Assembly: GCF_013044505.1 (NCBI RefSeq)
Contig: NZ_JABERD010000009.1
Location: 41,300-105,299 of the forward strand
DNA length: 64,000 nucleotides
Source of the DNA: Streptomyces sp. S3(2020)
Lineage (GTDB): Bacteria; Actinomycetota; Actinomycetes; Streptomycetales; Streptomycetaceae
Direction of reading: 5' to 3'
Shown here: positions 8,655 to 17,600 of the stretch, in pieces
Layout: each line of letters begins with the position of its first letter
Numbering within the stretch: position 1 is the stretch's first letter
Position numbers and translations under genes: made by a program
The notes under the pieces: generated by a model
The model's database searches: none
Seen by the model: the letters and a program-made list of their open reading frames with translations, nothing else
Told to the model about the DNA's origin: nothing

Positions 8655-9422
8655 GTGAGCCGTACGCGTCTGGCGGGCCGTACCGTCGTCGTCACCGGAG
8701 CCGCGCAGGGCCAGGGAGCCGCGGAGGTCACCGCGGCCGCCCGCGAGGGCGCGGCGGTGATCGCGACCGATGTCCTGGACGAGCCGGGCGAGAAGCTGGC
8801 GGCGTCCCTGCGCGCCGACGGGCTGGACGTGCGCTACCGGCATCTGGATGTGTCCTCGCCGGACGGCTGGACCGCTCTCGCCGCCGAACTGGACGTCGTG
8901 CACGGCCTGGTGAACAACGCGGGCATCCCGATGCGGGCCCGCCTCGGCGAGGTGCGGCTGGAGGACTGGGAGCGGGCGTTCGCGGTCAACACGACCGGCG
9001 CGCTGCTCGGCATCCAGGCGCTCGTGCCGCTGATGCCGCACGGGGCCGCCATCGTCAACGTGGGCTCGGTCGCGGGCCTCACCGCCCATCACGCGGTCGC
9101 CTACACGGCCAGCAAGTGGGCCCTGCGCGGCCTGTCCAAGGTGGCCGCGCTGGAGCTGGCCCCGCGGGGCATCCGTACGAACGTGATCCACCCCGGGTAC
9201 ATCGAGACGCCCCTGATGGCGTCGGCCAACCCGGTGTTCGTCCAGGCACACCTCGCCATGACCCCCCAGGGCCGCGCGGGCACCGTCGACGAGGTGGCGC
9301 CCCTGGTGGTCTACCTGCTGTCCGAGGAGTCGTCGTACGTCAACGGCGCGGAGATCACCGTCGACGGCGGGTACGCGGCGCACGGCGGGGTGAAGGCGAT
9401 CACGAACGCGCTGGACGCGTAG
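8655..9422 (+). CDS. Short-chain dehydrogenase/reductase
   Basis: 255 residues from GTG 8655 with GGAGGAG upstream. Classical SDR: TGAAQGQG nucleotide motif (TGxxxGxG), NNAG (VHGLVNNAGIP), catalytic Ser/Tyr/Lys in VNVGSVAGLT and AYTASKWAL, and a C-terminal YVNGAEITVDGGYAAHGG tail typical of tetrameric classical SDRs. NAD(P)-dependent alcohol/ketone interconversion. It lies 38 bp after the LysR gene and may belong to the same catabolic pathway. Followed by a strong hairpin. Confidence 0.88.
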   Translation: MSRTRLAGRTVVVTGAAQGQGAAEVTAAAREGAAVIATDVLDEPGEKLAASLRADGLDVRYRHLDVSSPDGWTALAAELDVVHGLVNNAGIPMRARLGEVRLEDWERAFAVNTTGALLGIQALVPLMPHGAAIVNVGSVAGLTAHHAVAYTASKWALRGLSKVAALELAPRGIRTNVIHPGYIETPLMASANPVFVQAHLAMTPQGRAGTVDEVAPLVVYLLSEESSYVNGAEITVDGGYAAHGGVKAITNALDA

Positions 9423-9449
9423 GCCGTATGCGGTGCTGTGGGAGCGACG

Positions 9450-9481
9450 AAGGCCGGGACCCTTTCGGGCCCCGGCCTTTT
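9450..9481. terminator. Bidirectional terminator hairpin
   Basis: Arms AAGGCCGGG and CCCGGCCTTT pair around a short loop centred near 9465 and end in a T-run on the plus strand, with a matching A-run on the other side. It sits between the convergent SDR and MFS genes and can serve both. Confidence 0.8.
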
Positions 9482-9495
9482 CACCGTGTCGTGGG

Positions 9496-11013
9496 TCAGG
9501 CGGTCGCCGGCTCCACCGCCACCTCGGCCGTCGAGCGGGCGGTGTTCTTGCGGACGAGCAGCAGGGTGATCACCGCGCCGAGCAGGGAGGCGCAGCCGCA
9601 GATGACCACACCGACGGCCATGCCGTGGGCGAGGGCGTCCTGGGCGGCGGCCCGGGCACTGTCGCTGCCCGCGTTGACGACGGCGAGGGGACCGGCGGCC
9701 GCCTCCATGCCGGCGTCCGCACCGCTGAGCTTGCCGACCAGGGCGGAGGAGGCGAGGCTCATCGCCACCGTGCTGATCACGGCCGGTCCGAGGCCCTGTC
9801 CGAACTCGCGGACCAGGCTGGTCGCGCCCGAGGCCATGCCGGTCATGTTGATCGGTACGGCGTTGACGGCGGCCGAGGTCAGCGAGGACACCACGCAGAT
9901 GAAGCCGACGCCCAGCAGCAGCACCGGGCCGAGGAAGGCGGCCAGCGACGTGGTGGTGATGGGCAGGGCGGCGATCCAGAACTGGCCGGCGGCCATCGGC
10001 AGCAGACCGCCGACCAGCAGCCAGCGCGGCTCCACACGGGTCAGCATCCTGCTCAGCACGGGCGCCAGCAGGAGCGGGATCAGCTGGAGGATCACGAACG
10101 GCATGCCCGCCTTGAGGGCGCTGAGGTGCATGACGGCGCCGAGCCGGATGGAGACGCAGTACGCGGTGCCGATGAAGCCGAACATGCCGGCCAGCGCGAC
10201 CACGGCCGCCGCGGCGAACGACGGGATCCGCAGCAGGTCGAGGTTGAACATCGGTGAGGCGGAGCGCTTCTCCGCGACGACGAAGGCGACCAGGGCGACC
10301 GCGGCGAGCGACAGGGTGCCGACGATCGACGGGCTGCTCCAGCCGCGCTCACCGCCCTCGATGATGCCCCAGAGCAGGGCGGTCAGACCGACGGCGATGG
10401 TGATCTGGCCGGGCCAGTCCAGGGTGCGGCCCTCGGGCGCCTTGGAGTCGGTGACCAGGACCATGCTGGAGAAGCCGACGACGAGACCGAGGATCACCGG
10501 CGGCACGAACGCCCAGCGGAAGTCGGCGACGGTGGCCAGTACGCCGGAGGACAGCGGGCCGAGCGCCGAGGCGAGGGAGATGCTCAGCGCCCAGGTGGAC
10601 ACGGCCTTCGCCCGGTCCTTCTCCTGCGGCGTGGCGGCCGCGATGACGGCCAGGGAGCTGGGGAAGAGCGCGGCGGCGCCGATGCCGGCCAGGGCCTGGC
10701 CGATCCACAGCATCTCGATGTTCTGGGAGAGCGCGTTGATGAGTTCACCGAGGGCGAGGACGAACCCGCCGAGCACCAGGAGCCGTTTGCGGCCGAAGAG
10801 GTCGCCCAGCACACCGAAATTCAGCTCAAGAATGGCGGTGGGGAGAATGAAGGCGGAAGTCACCCAGGCTACTTGGGAACCGGAGGCCCCGAATGCGGCC
10901 TGTATTTCCCCGTTGATGGGAGAGGGCACGGTGATACACAGCTGTGCGGCGGCTACGGCCAGACAGCAGGCTATGAGTGTTCCCCTGTCGAGTCTTTTCA
11001 GCACGCTTGTCAT
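9496..11013 (-). CDS. MFS efflux transporter, DHA2-type (14 membrane helices)
   Basis: 505 residues, the length of 14-helix DHA2 drug/H+ antiporters. Helix 1 is LIACCLAVAAAQLCITVPSP; motif A appears as GDLFGRKRLLVLGG after helix 2; motif C-like VREFGQGLGPAVIST lies late. It probably exports a metabolite or toxic aromatic, or takes up a pathway substrate. Its start overlaps the stop of the VOC gene upstream (ATGA at 11010-11013), so SDR, VOC protein and transporter form one minus-strand operon. Confidence 0.88.
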   Translation of the reverse strand: MTSVLKRLDRGTLIACCLAVAAAQLCITVPSPINGEIQAAFGASGSQVAWVTSAFILPTAILELNFGVLGDLFGRKRLLVLGGFVLALGELINALSQNIEMLWIGQALAGIGAAALFPSSLAVIAAATPQEKDRAKAVSTWALSISLASALGPLSSGVLATVADFRWAFVPPVILGLVVGFSSMVLVTDSKAPEGRTLDWPGQITIAVGLTALLWGIIEGGERGWSSPSIVGTLSLAAVALVAFVVAEKRSASPMFNLDLLRIPSFAAAAVVALAGMFGFIGTAYCVSIRLGAVMHLSALKAGMPFVILQLIPLLLAPVLSRMLTRVEPRWLLVGGLLPMAAGQFWIAALPITTTSLAAFLGPVLLLGVGFICVVSSLTSAAVNAVPINMTGMASGATSLVREFGQGLGPAVISTVAMSLASSALVGKLSGADAGMEAAAGPLAVVNAGSDSARAAAQDALAHGMAVGVVICGCASLLGAVITLLLVRKNTARSTAEVAVEPATA

Positions 11014-11426
11014 TCCGTACTCCGTCGCTCTATGAGTTCGATGAGATTTCCCTCGGGGTCGGTGACCCAGGCCATGCGCACACCGGGCTCGGGGGACGGT
11101 CCCGGTGCGAGGGCCTCGCCCGCTCCATGGGCCACCAGGGCCGCGTGGACGGGGTCGAGTTCAGGGGTGGTGACCGCGAAGTGGCCGTATCCCTCGGTGA
11201 GGGCCGCGGTCAGCGGGTCGGGGGCCCGCAGGCCCGGTGTGGAGCCGGCCCGCGCGAGCAGTTCGATGCGCCAGCCGTGCGGATGCTCCAGGACGATGCC
11301 GGTGAGTCCAAGTCCGTCGAGGTGGAACTCGAAGACGGTCTTCAGCCCGAACGCGCCCTTGTACCAGGCAGTCTGGGCTTCCAGGTCCCGTACGTTCACG
11401 CCCACGTGGTCGAGTCGTGTGGTCAC
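11010..11426 (-). CDS. VOC/glyoxalase-family protein
   Basis: 138 residues, one VOC module pair: LDHVGVNVRDLEAQTAWYKGAFG, then GLTGIVLEHPHGWRIELL, and a second half GHFAVTTPELDPVHAALV ending AWVTDPEGNLIELIE. Conserved His and Glu positions for metal binding (DHVG, GHFAVTT and NLIELIE) are present. It could be a dioxygenase, isomerase or binding protein. It lies 6 bp after the SDR stop and overlaps the transporter start, so it functions in the same unit. Confidence 0.85.
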   Translation of the reverse strand: MTTRLDHVGVNVRDLEAQTAWYKGAFGLKTVFEFHLDGLGLTGIVLEHPHGWRIELLARAGSTPGLRAPDPLTAALTEGYGHFAVTTPELDPVHAALVAHGAGEALAPGPSPEPGVRMAWVTDPEGNLIELIERRSTE

Positions 11427-11432
11427 CGGCGC

Positions 11433-12203
11433 TCAGCCCGCCATCGCGCTGTCGCCACCGTCGACCATGAGGTTGGCGCCATTGACGAACGCCGCCTCCT
11501 CCGAGCACAGGAAGGCCGCGGCACGCGCGATGTCCTCGGGTTCGCCGACGCGTCCGACGGGGATCCGCGCCTCCAGCTGCGCCCGGGGACCGTCGGGATC
11601 GTCGAGGAAGGGCGCGGTGGCGGAGGTCCGTGTCATGCCGGGGGCGATGGTGTTGACCCGGATGCGGTGCGGGGCGCCGGCGGCGCACAGGTGCTTGCTC
11701 ATCGCCAGCACCCCGCCCTTGGCGGCGCCGTGCGGCACCATCGGCATGAAGGGGGCGCCGCGTACGGCGGCCACGGAGGCGACGTTGAGGACGGCGCCGC
11801 CGCCGCGGGCGATCAGGTGCGGCCAGGCGGCCTGGGTGCAGAAGTAGGGGATGTCGAGCTCGTTCCTGATGGTGAAGTACCAGTCCTCGGCAGGCATGGT
11901 CTCGAACGGCCCGTTCCGCAGCGCCGAGGCGTTGTTGTAGAGGATGTCGATCCCGCCGAAGGCCTCGATGCCGGCGTCGATCCACTCCCGTGCGCCGCCC
12001 TCGGTGGAGAGATCGACGGGGGCGAGGGAGCGCATGACTCCGCCGGCCTTCTCGACGAGTTCCACGGTTTCGGCCGCGCTGTCCTCATCGATGTCACAGC
12101 CGAATACAAGGGCGCCCTCGGCCGCGAATACCTGAGCGGCGGCGCGGCCAATTCCGGCTCCCGTCCCACTGATGAAGGCGATTTTCCCGGCCAGTCGACC
12201 CAT
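11433..12203 (-). CDS. Short-chain dehydrogenase/reductase
   Basis: 256 residues taking ATG 12203 (MGRLAGKIAFISG); the frame is open 25 codons upstream, but the SDR N-terminus begins here. Motifs: SGTGAGIGRAA (TGxxxGxG variant with Ser for Thr), DILYNNASA (NNAG variant), VLNVASVAA, and the active-site segment MVPHGAAKGGVLAMSKH, in which the usual Tyr-x-x-x-Lys is read as His-Gly-Ala-Ala-Lys. So the catalytic Tyr appears replaced by His, which is unusual and may reduce or change activity. First gene of the SDR-VOC-MFS unit. Confidence 0.85.
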   Translation of the reverse strand: MGRLAGKIAFISGTGAGIGRAAAQVFAAEGALVFGCDIDEDSAAETVELVEKAGGVMRSLAPVDLSTEGGAREWIDAGIEAFGGIDILYNNASALRNGPFETMPAEDWYFTIRNELDIPYFCTQAAWPHLIARGGGAVLNVASVAAVRGAPFMPMVPHGAAKGGVLAMSKHLCAAGAPHRIRVNTIAPGMTRTSATAPFLDDPDGPRAQLEARIPVGRVGEPEDIARAAAFLCSEEAAFVNGANLMVDGGDSAMAG

Positions 12204-12266
12204 GATTGTCCATGTCCCTTGTTCCGTCCCGCCGGAGTGCGGTGGTGGCAGCGTAGGGAGGGGATT

Positions 12267-12289
12267 TGACCGGAACAAGAATTCGGTCA
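12267..12289. promoter_or_regulatory. Inverted repeat between divergent SDR and methyltransferase genes
   Basis: Perfect 6-bp arms TGACCG (12267-12272) and CGGTCA (12284-12289) with an 11-bp AT-richer centre containing GAATT. Symmetry, size and placement 64 bp upstream of the SDR start fit an operator for a dimeric regulator. Which regulator binds is unknown; the LysR protein encoded at 7648 is one candidate. Confidence 0.4.
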
Positions 12290-12361
12290 GCGAACCGCCA
12301 TCGGGGGTTCGTATGGCTGGTATACGGCTCAGGGTGCGGGCTCTTCCGGTTGGATGGCCTC

Positions 12362-13189
12362 ATGACCACCGACGAGCACGCGCGGTTCATGCGGGCCAAC
12401 CAGGCGAACTGGGACGCCCGTACCCCCGTCCACCTCGCCAGCCGCTTCTACGGACTCGACCAGGACCTCGATCCGGCCCGCTGGTTCGCCGGCTTCGAGT
12501 GGGAGGACCTCGGTGAGCTGGGCGGCCGCGATGTGCTCCACCTCCAGTGCCACCTCGGCACCGAGACGCTCGCCTTCGCCCTGCGTGGGGCCCGGGCGAC
12601 GGGTCTGGACTTCTCCGCGGCGTCGGTGGCGGCCGCGCGGGACATCGCGGCGAAGGCGGGGCTGGACGTCGCGTACGTACAGGCCGACGTGTACGACGCC
12701 GTCGAGGCGCTCGGCGGGCGGCGGTTCGACGTCGTCTACACCGGGAAGGGCGCCCTGTGCTATCTGCCCGACCTGGCGCGGTGGGCGGGTGTCGTCGCCC
12801 AACTGCTGCGGCCGGGCGGGCGGTTGTACATCGTCGAGTTCCATCCGCTGCTCAACGCGCTGGGCCCGAAGCCCGCCCCGGGTGAGGGGCCCGAGCTGCT
12901 GCTCCGGCACGACTACCTGGGCGGGGGCGAGGCCGTGCACCGTGACGCGACCCACACGTACACCGACGGGCCGACCGTGGCGGACGCCACCGACAGCTAT
13001 GAGTGGATGCACGGAATAGACGAGGTCGTCAATGCGTTGACCGGGGCGGGACTGGCCATTCGGCGGCTCCGGGAGAGCGACGAGCTCCCCTGGCCGCGCT
13101 GGCCGCAGATGGTCCGCACACCGTCCGGCTGGTGGCGTCTGCCCGAGCCGCGGATCCCGCTTCTCTACGGGCTCCTCGCCACACGCTGA
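12362..13189 (+). CDS. Class I SAM-dependent methyltransferase
   Basis: 275 residues from ATG 12362 (MTTDEHARFMRANQANWD), a common start of actinobacterial stand-alone methyltransferases; the frame opens earlier but without a better start. Motif I is VLHLQCHLGTETLAFA (DxGxGxG-like, with Cys-His in the glycine turn), followed by ATGLDFSAASVAAARDIA and the motif IV region FDVVYTGKGALCYLPDL. The Q-C-H-x-G form is seen in many streptomycete members. Target unknown. Transcribed away from the SDR operon. Confidence 0.83.
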   Translation: MTTDEHARFMRANQANWDARTPVHLASRFYGLDQDLDPARWFAGFEWEDLGELGGRDVLHLQCHLGTETLAFALRGARATGLDFSAASVAAARDIAAKAGLDVAYVQADVYDAVEALGGRRFDVVYTGKGALCYLPDLARWAGVVAQLLRPGGRLYIVEFHPLLNALGPKPAPGEGPELLLRHDYLGGGEAVHRDATHTYTDGPTVADATDSYEWMHGIDEVVNALTGAGLAIRRLRESDELPWPRWPQMVRTPSGWWRLPEPRIPLLYGLLATR

Positions 13190-13431
13190 ACCACCGTGGT
13201 ATCGTCCCGTTAGCACCTGTGTACGCCCGGTCCTGGGCGCCGGTGCCGTTCCACTCTCAGTTCGCCGGTCGTCGTACCGGCTCTCTCATCACCTCGCGGT
13301 CAGCGATCCACCCCGTGTCCGAGGTGCTGTCTCCCGCCGCTCGAAGGCCTTCTGTCGCCTTCCCGAACGTCGCGGCCCTCCCCTTCCTTCCGCATGTCCC
13401 ATGCCTTGTGTCCTCGAAAGGACCGACCACC

Positions 13432-14574
13432 ATGACCACCACACTCGAACACCCTCCTGTCCAGCAGCAGCTCCCGGTCCGCGCCGCCACCGGCGTCCTC
13501 GACATCGACGCGAACGGCAAGGGCCACCTGCGCGCCGAGAGCATGCTGCCCCTGCCGTCCGACCTCCAGGTCTCCCCCGCGCTGATCCGCAAGCACGGTC
13601 TGCGCAAGGGCGACCTCGTCGACGGCGTACGCGGCACCCAGCGCGCCCTCACCGAGGTCGCCCGGGTCAACGGCCGCACCCCCGACGAGCTGCGCGGCCG
13701 CCGCCACTTCCGTGACCTGACACCGTTGCACCCCCGCGAGCGCATCCGCCTCGAACACCCGGCGTCCGGTCTCACCGGCCGGGTCACCGACCTCATCGCC
13801 CCCGTGGGCAAGGGGCAGCGCGGTCTGATCGTCGCCCCGCCCAAGACCGGCAAGACGGTCCTCCTCCAGCAGATCGCGGCGGCCGTCGCCGGCAACCACC
13901 CCGAGTGCCGGCTGATGGTCGTACTGCTCGACGAGCGCCCCGAGGAGGTCACCGACATGCGGCGCTCCGTGCGCGGCGAGGTGTACGCCTCCACGTTCGA
14001 CCGCACGCCCAAGCAGCACATCGCGCTCGCGGACCTCGTCATCGAGCGGGCCAAGCGGCTCGTCGAGGCCGGCGAGGACGTCGTGATCCTGCTGGACTCC
14101 CTGACCCGGCTGTGCCGGGCCCACAACAACGCGGCCGCCGCCGGTGGCCGCACCCTCAGCGGCGGCGTGGACGCGACCGCGCTCATCGGCCCCAAGCGGT
14201 TCTTCGGCGCCGCCCGGACGGCCGAGGAGGGCGGCTCGCTCACCATCCTCGCCACCGCCCTGGTGGAGACCGGCTCCCGTGCCGACGACTTCTTCTTCGA
14301 GGAGCTCAAGAGCACCGGCAACATGGAGCTCCGCCTCGACCGCGAACTCGCCTCCCGCCGTGTCTTCCCGGCCGTCGCCATCAACCCCTCCGGCACCCGC
14401 CGCGAGGAACTCCTCCTGCCCCCGGCCGAGTTGACCGCCGTACGCGGCCTGCGCCGGGCCCTCCAGACCCGCGACGGCCAGCCCAGCCTGGAAACCCTCC
14501 TGGAGCGGATGCGCGAGACCCCGGACAACACGACGTTCCTGCGCCGCATCCAGCCGATGCTGCCGGCGAGTTGA
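13432..14574 (+). CDS. Short Rho-type transcription terminator paralogue
   Basis: 380 residues from ATG 13432 with AAAGGA upstream. The ATPase core is convincing: P-loop APPKTGKT (135-142), DERPEEV (167-173), Walker B VVILLDSLTRL, the Q-loop region TLSGGVDATALIGPKRFFG and the R-loop EELKSTGNMEL with its Lys. It differs from housekeeping Rho in three ways. The N-terminal helical domain and the long Arg-rich insertion of actinobacterial Rho are absent. The cold-shock RNA-binding domain (20-90) has NGKGHLR where E. coli has DGFGFLR, losing both RNA-contacting Phe residues (F62/F64). The R-loop has KST for KGT. Probably a second, specialised Rho; a 242-bp region with no other gene precedes it. 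Confidence 0.9.
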   Translation: MTTTLEHPPVQQQLPVRAATGVLDIDANGKGHLRAESMLPLPSDLQVSPALIRKHGLRKGDLVDGVRGTQRALTEVARVNGRTPDELRGRRHFRDLTPLHPRERIRLEHPASGLTGRVTDLIAPVGKGQRGLIVAPPKTGKTVLLQQIAAAVAGNHPECRLMVVLLDERPEEVTDMRRSVRGEVYASTFDRTPKQHIALADLVIERAKRLVEAGEDVVILLDSLTRLCRAHNNAAAAGGRTLSGGVDATALIGPKRFFGAARTAEEGGSLTILATALVETGSRADDFFFEELKSTGNMELRLDRELASRRVFPAVAINPSGTRREELLLPPAELTAVRGLRRALQTRDGQPSLETLLERMRETPDNTTFLRRIQPMLPAS

Positions 14575-14671
14575 CGTTCCTCTGCCCGAATCGCCCGAAA
14601 GGCGTGCGGAGTCGAGAGGCGGACGCTAGCTTGTTGGCCCAGTGGTGCGCCGCAGGTCAGCAGGGGGAGAC

Positions 14672-17600
14672 ATGGTCCGGGCGAGCGGAGACGGATCAGT
14701 CGCCGTCGGAGGCAGCGCCGAAACGGTCGTGACCGGCGACGGGAACACGATCCAGGTGGTCCAGGCTCCGCCTCCTCTCACTCCCCCTTCGCCACAGGAG
14801 ATCGACGTCGCCGTGGCCCAGTACGCAGGACGGATCGCGCAGGTCTACGGGCGCCTCGACCTGGAGGTCCTCACTCCGCTGTCGGAGGAACACCCGACGG
14901 TGGAACTGCGCGAGGTGTTCGTCGCACCGACGGTGCGAGCGGACCTCCCTCCCGTCGAACTCCCGCGGGAACTGTTCAAACGTCTCGTGGAGTCCGGGGA
15001 ACTACCGGAGCAGGACGCCGTGCCGCCCGGCGTGGACAGCACCTCTTTCATCTCGCTGCGCGAGTCCTACCTACGGCGTCCCGCCCAGGGAGTGCTGGAC
15101 GTACTGGCTGCACCGGCCAGCCGTCTTCTCGTACTCCTCGGAGATCCGGGGGCCGGCAAGTCCACCCTGGTCCGCTACGTCGGCATGACGCTGGCCCTCG
15201 GCCAGGCAGACGAGGCGCTCGCCACGCTGTCGGACCGTGTGCCGCTCGTGGTCGAACTGCGCCAGTACGCCGAGGAGCGGTGGCGGCACAGCAGCTTCGA
15301 GGTCTTCCTCGACCATCTGTACGAGGACTTCGCCCTGTCCGTGCCGCGGCCGGTCCTGGCGGAACTACTCGCGAACGGCCGGGCGCTGGTCGTCTTCGAC
15401 GGACTCGACGAGCTCTTCGACCCCACGGTGCGCACCCGGGCCGCCCAGCGCATCGCGGCCTTCGCCGCCCGCTATCCGTCCGCGCGGATCGTGGTCACCT
15501 CCCGGGTCATCGGGTACCAGCGTGCCGTCCTGGAGGGGGCGGGCTTCGCCCACTTCATGCTCCAGGACCTGGACGACGACCGGATCCGCGCGTTCATCCG
15601 CAGCTGGTACGCCGTCGCCTGCCCGAACTCCCCGGTGCAGGCAGGCCAATTGGCCGAGCGGCTGACATCGGCGGTCACGGGTTCTCGCCCACTGCAGGAG
15701 ATGGCGGGCAATCCGCTGCTGCTGACCGTCCTCGCGATCATCGGCCGCCGCCAGACCCTCCCGCACAACAGACGCAGTGTGTTCGAGCACGCCGTCACCG
15801 TCCTCGTCTCCCACTGGGACCAGGCCGCCAAGCTCCTCAAGGCCCCGCTCTCCCCGCCGGTCGCCGAGGCCCTCGACGTGCTCGGTCCCGACGAACGCCT
15901 GGAACTGCTGCGTCTGCTCGCCCGCACCATGCAGGAGGGCCACAGCGGCATCGCCGGCAACCACATCCATGCCTCCGACCTCGAACGGGTCTTCCGGGAC
16001 TACCTCCAGAAGTACGAGCTGCCGCCGGTACACGCCACGGCGGCGGCCCGAGCGATGGTCGCGCAGCTGCACCAACGGAACTTCATCCTGTCCCGCTACG
16101 GCGGCGAGGTGTACGGGTTCGTGCACCGGGCGTTCCTGGAGTATCTGGCGGCCTCCGACATCGCCCAGCGTTACAACGACCGTGAATGGTCGACACCCGA
16201 GGACCTGGTCGAGCAGGTGCTCGTCCGACGGGCCGATGATCCGGCATGGCACGAGGTGCTCCTGCTGCTCGTCGGCCAGATCGGGACGGCTGCGACGGGC
16301 ACGGTCGTGGACCGGTTGCTGGAGCTGCACGCCGGAACACCGGACGCCGACGCGTCCCATGTCGTCCTTGCTCTGCGGATGTTGGCCGAGACGAACAAGC
16401 TGGGCGATCTGTCGGCACACAGTGTGGCGGTGGTCGACGCAGCGACGCGGGCGCTGGACACGCGGGGCGGGAAGGGCCCCTGGCTACTGGACGAGGCGAT
16501 GCCGGCGCTGTCCACCTTCAGCGCGCACTGGGCCGGGCAGCGGAGCTTCCTGCGTTGGTTCCGGATCAGCGGACAGTTCTCGCAGAGCCGCGAACCTGTC
16601 TCCGTCGTCTGCGCGCTCCGTCTCGGCGTCGATGAGCTCTCCCGCCTGGCCCGCCTCAGCTACTTCGGTGGCGAGCGGCTGCGCTTCCTTCATGTCTGGG
16701 CTCGACAGCACCCGGAGGACGCCGTGGTGTATGACGCGCTGCGGCACTCGGCGGAGCACGACGACGATGGCCGTCTGCGCTCCATGGCCCTGGAAGTGAT
16801 GGCCGAGGTGTGGTCCGAGCGCGAGGATGTCCATGCCTTGACGACGGTCCGGGCACAGGAGGATCCGGACGAGCGCAGCCGCCACACCGCTCTGGCGATC
16901 CTGGCGCGGGTCTATTCCCACGACCCCGCCTCGCTCGGCCTGCTCAAGCGGACCGTGGTCGAGGATCCGAGCAGCTGGTCCCGGAAGTACGTGATACGTG
17001 CTCTGGGCAGTTCGGCGGCCGCTGACCCCGGCATCCGCCGCTTCCTGATGGAGCGTGCCGTGGCCGACCCGGACCTCGATGTCCGACTGCGTGCCTTGGA
17101 GGCCCTGGGGCGTCACTGCGCTCGACATGAGGAGGTCTTCGATCTGGTCCGCCGTCTCATGACCGAATCGGAGTGCGCGGAAGAACGCGAGCATGCGATG
17201 TGGTTGCTCGGAGACCATTGGTCCGCCGACAGTCGTGCGCGTGCGCTGCTTCTGCGGCAGACGACGGAGCCCCTTGCGGCAGTTCTGAGCTCGCTGAGGA
17301 ACTGGAGCCCGAACGACGCGGACGTGGGACGGGTGGTCGTCCAGGCCGCGACGGATCCCGATCCGGGGGTCCGCAGGGCCGCCCTCCACGCGCTCCGGGA
17401 CAGCCCGATCGACCGGGACGACCTTCAGGAACTCGTGCTGCGTCTTGCCGCCACCGACCCTGACCCCGGTGTCCGCTACATCGCGGTCGAGTTGCTCGAC
17501 CGCGACCGGTTCGGCCACGATGCCGCACGCGGTGTGCTGACAGCCGCGGTGGCCGACGTCGACGGTCTCGTCCGGGACTTGGCGCACCTCCGACTGGCTC

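Noticed and set aside
8618..11035. 805-residue plus-strand frame across the SDR and MFS genes
   Set aside because: It crosses a terminator and lies antisense to the transporter, without codon bias or domain.
13190..14671. Rho and NACHT genes as one defence operon
   Set aside because: Same strand but separated by 97 bp with a good own Shine-Dalgarno and no overlap; co-occurrence in other genomes would have to be shown first.
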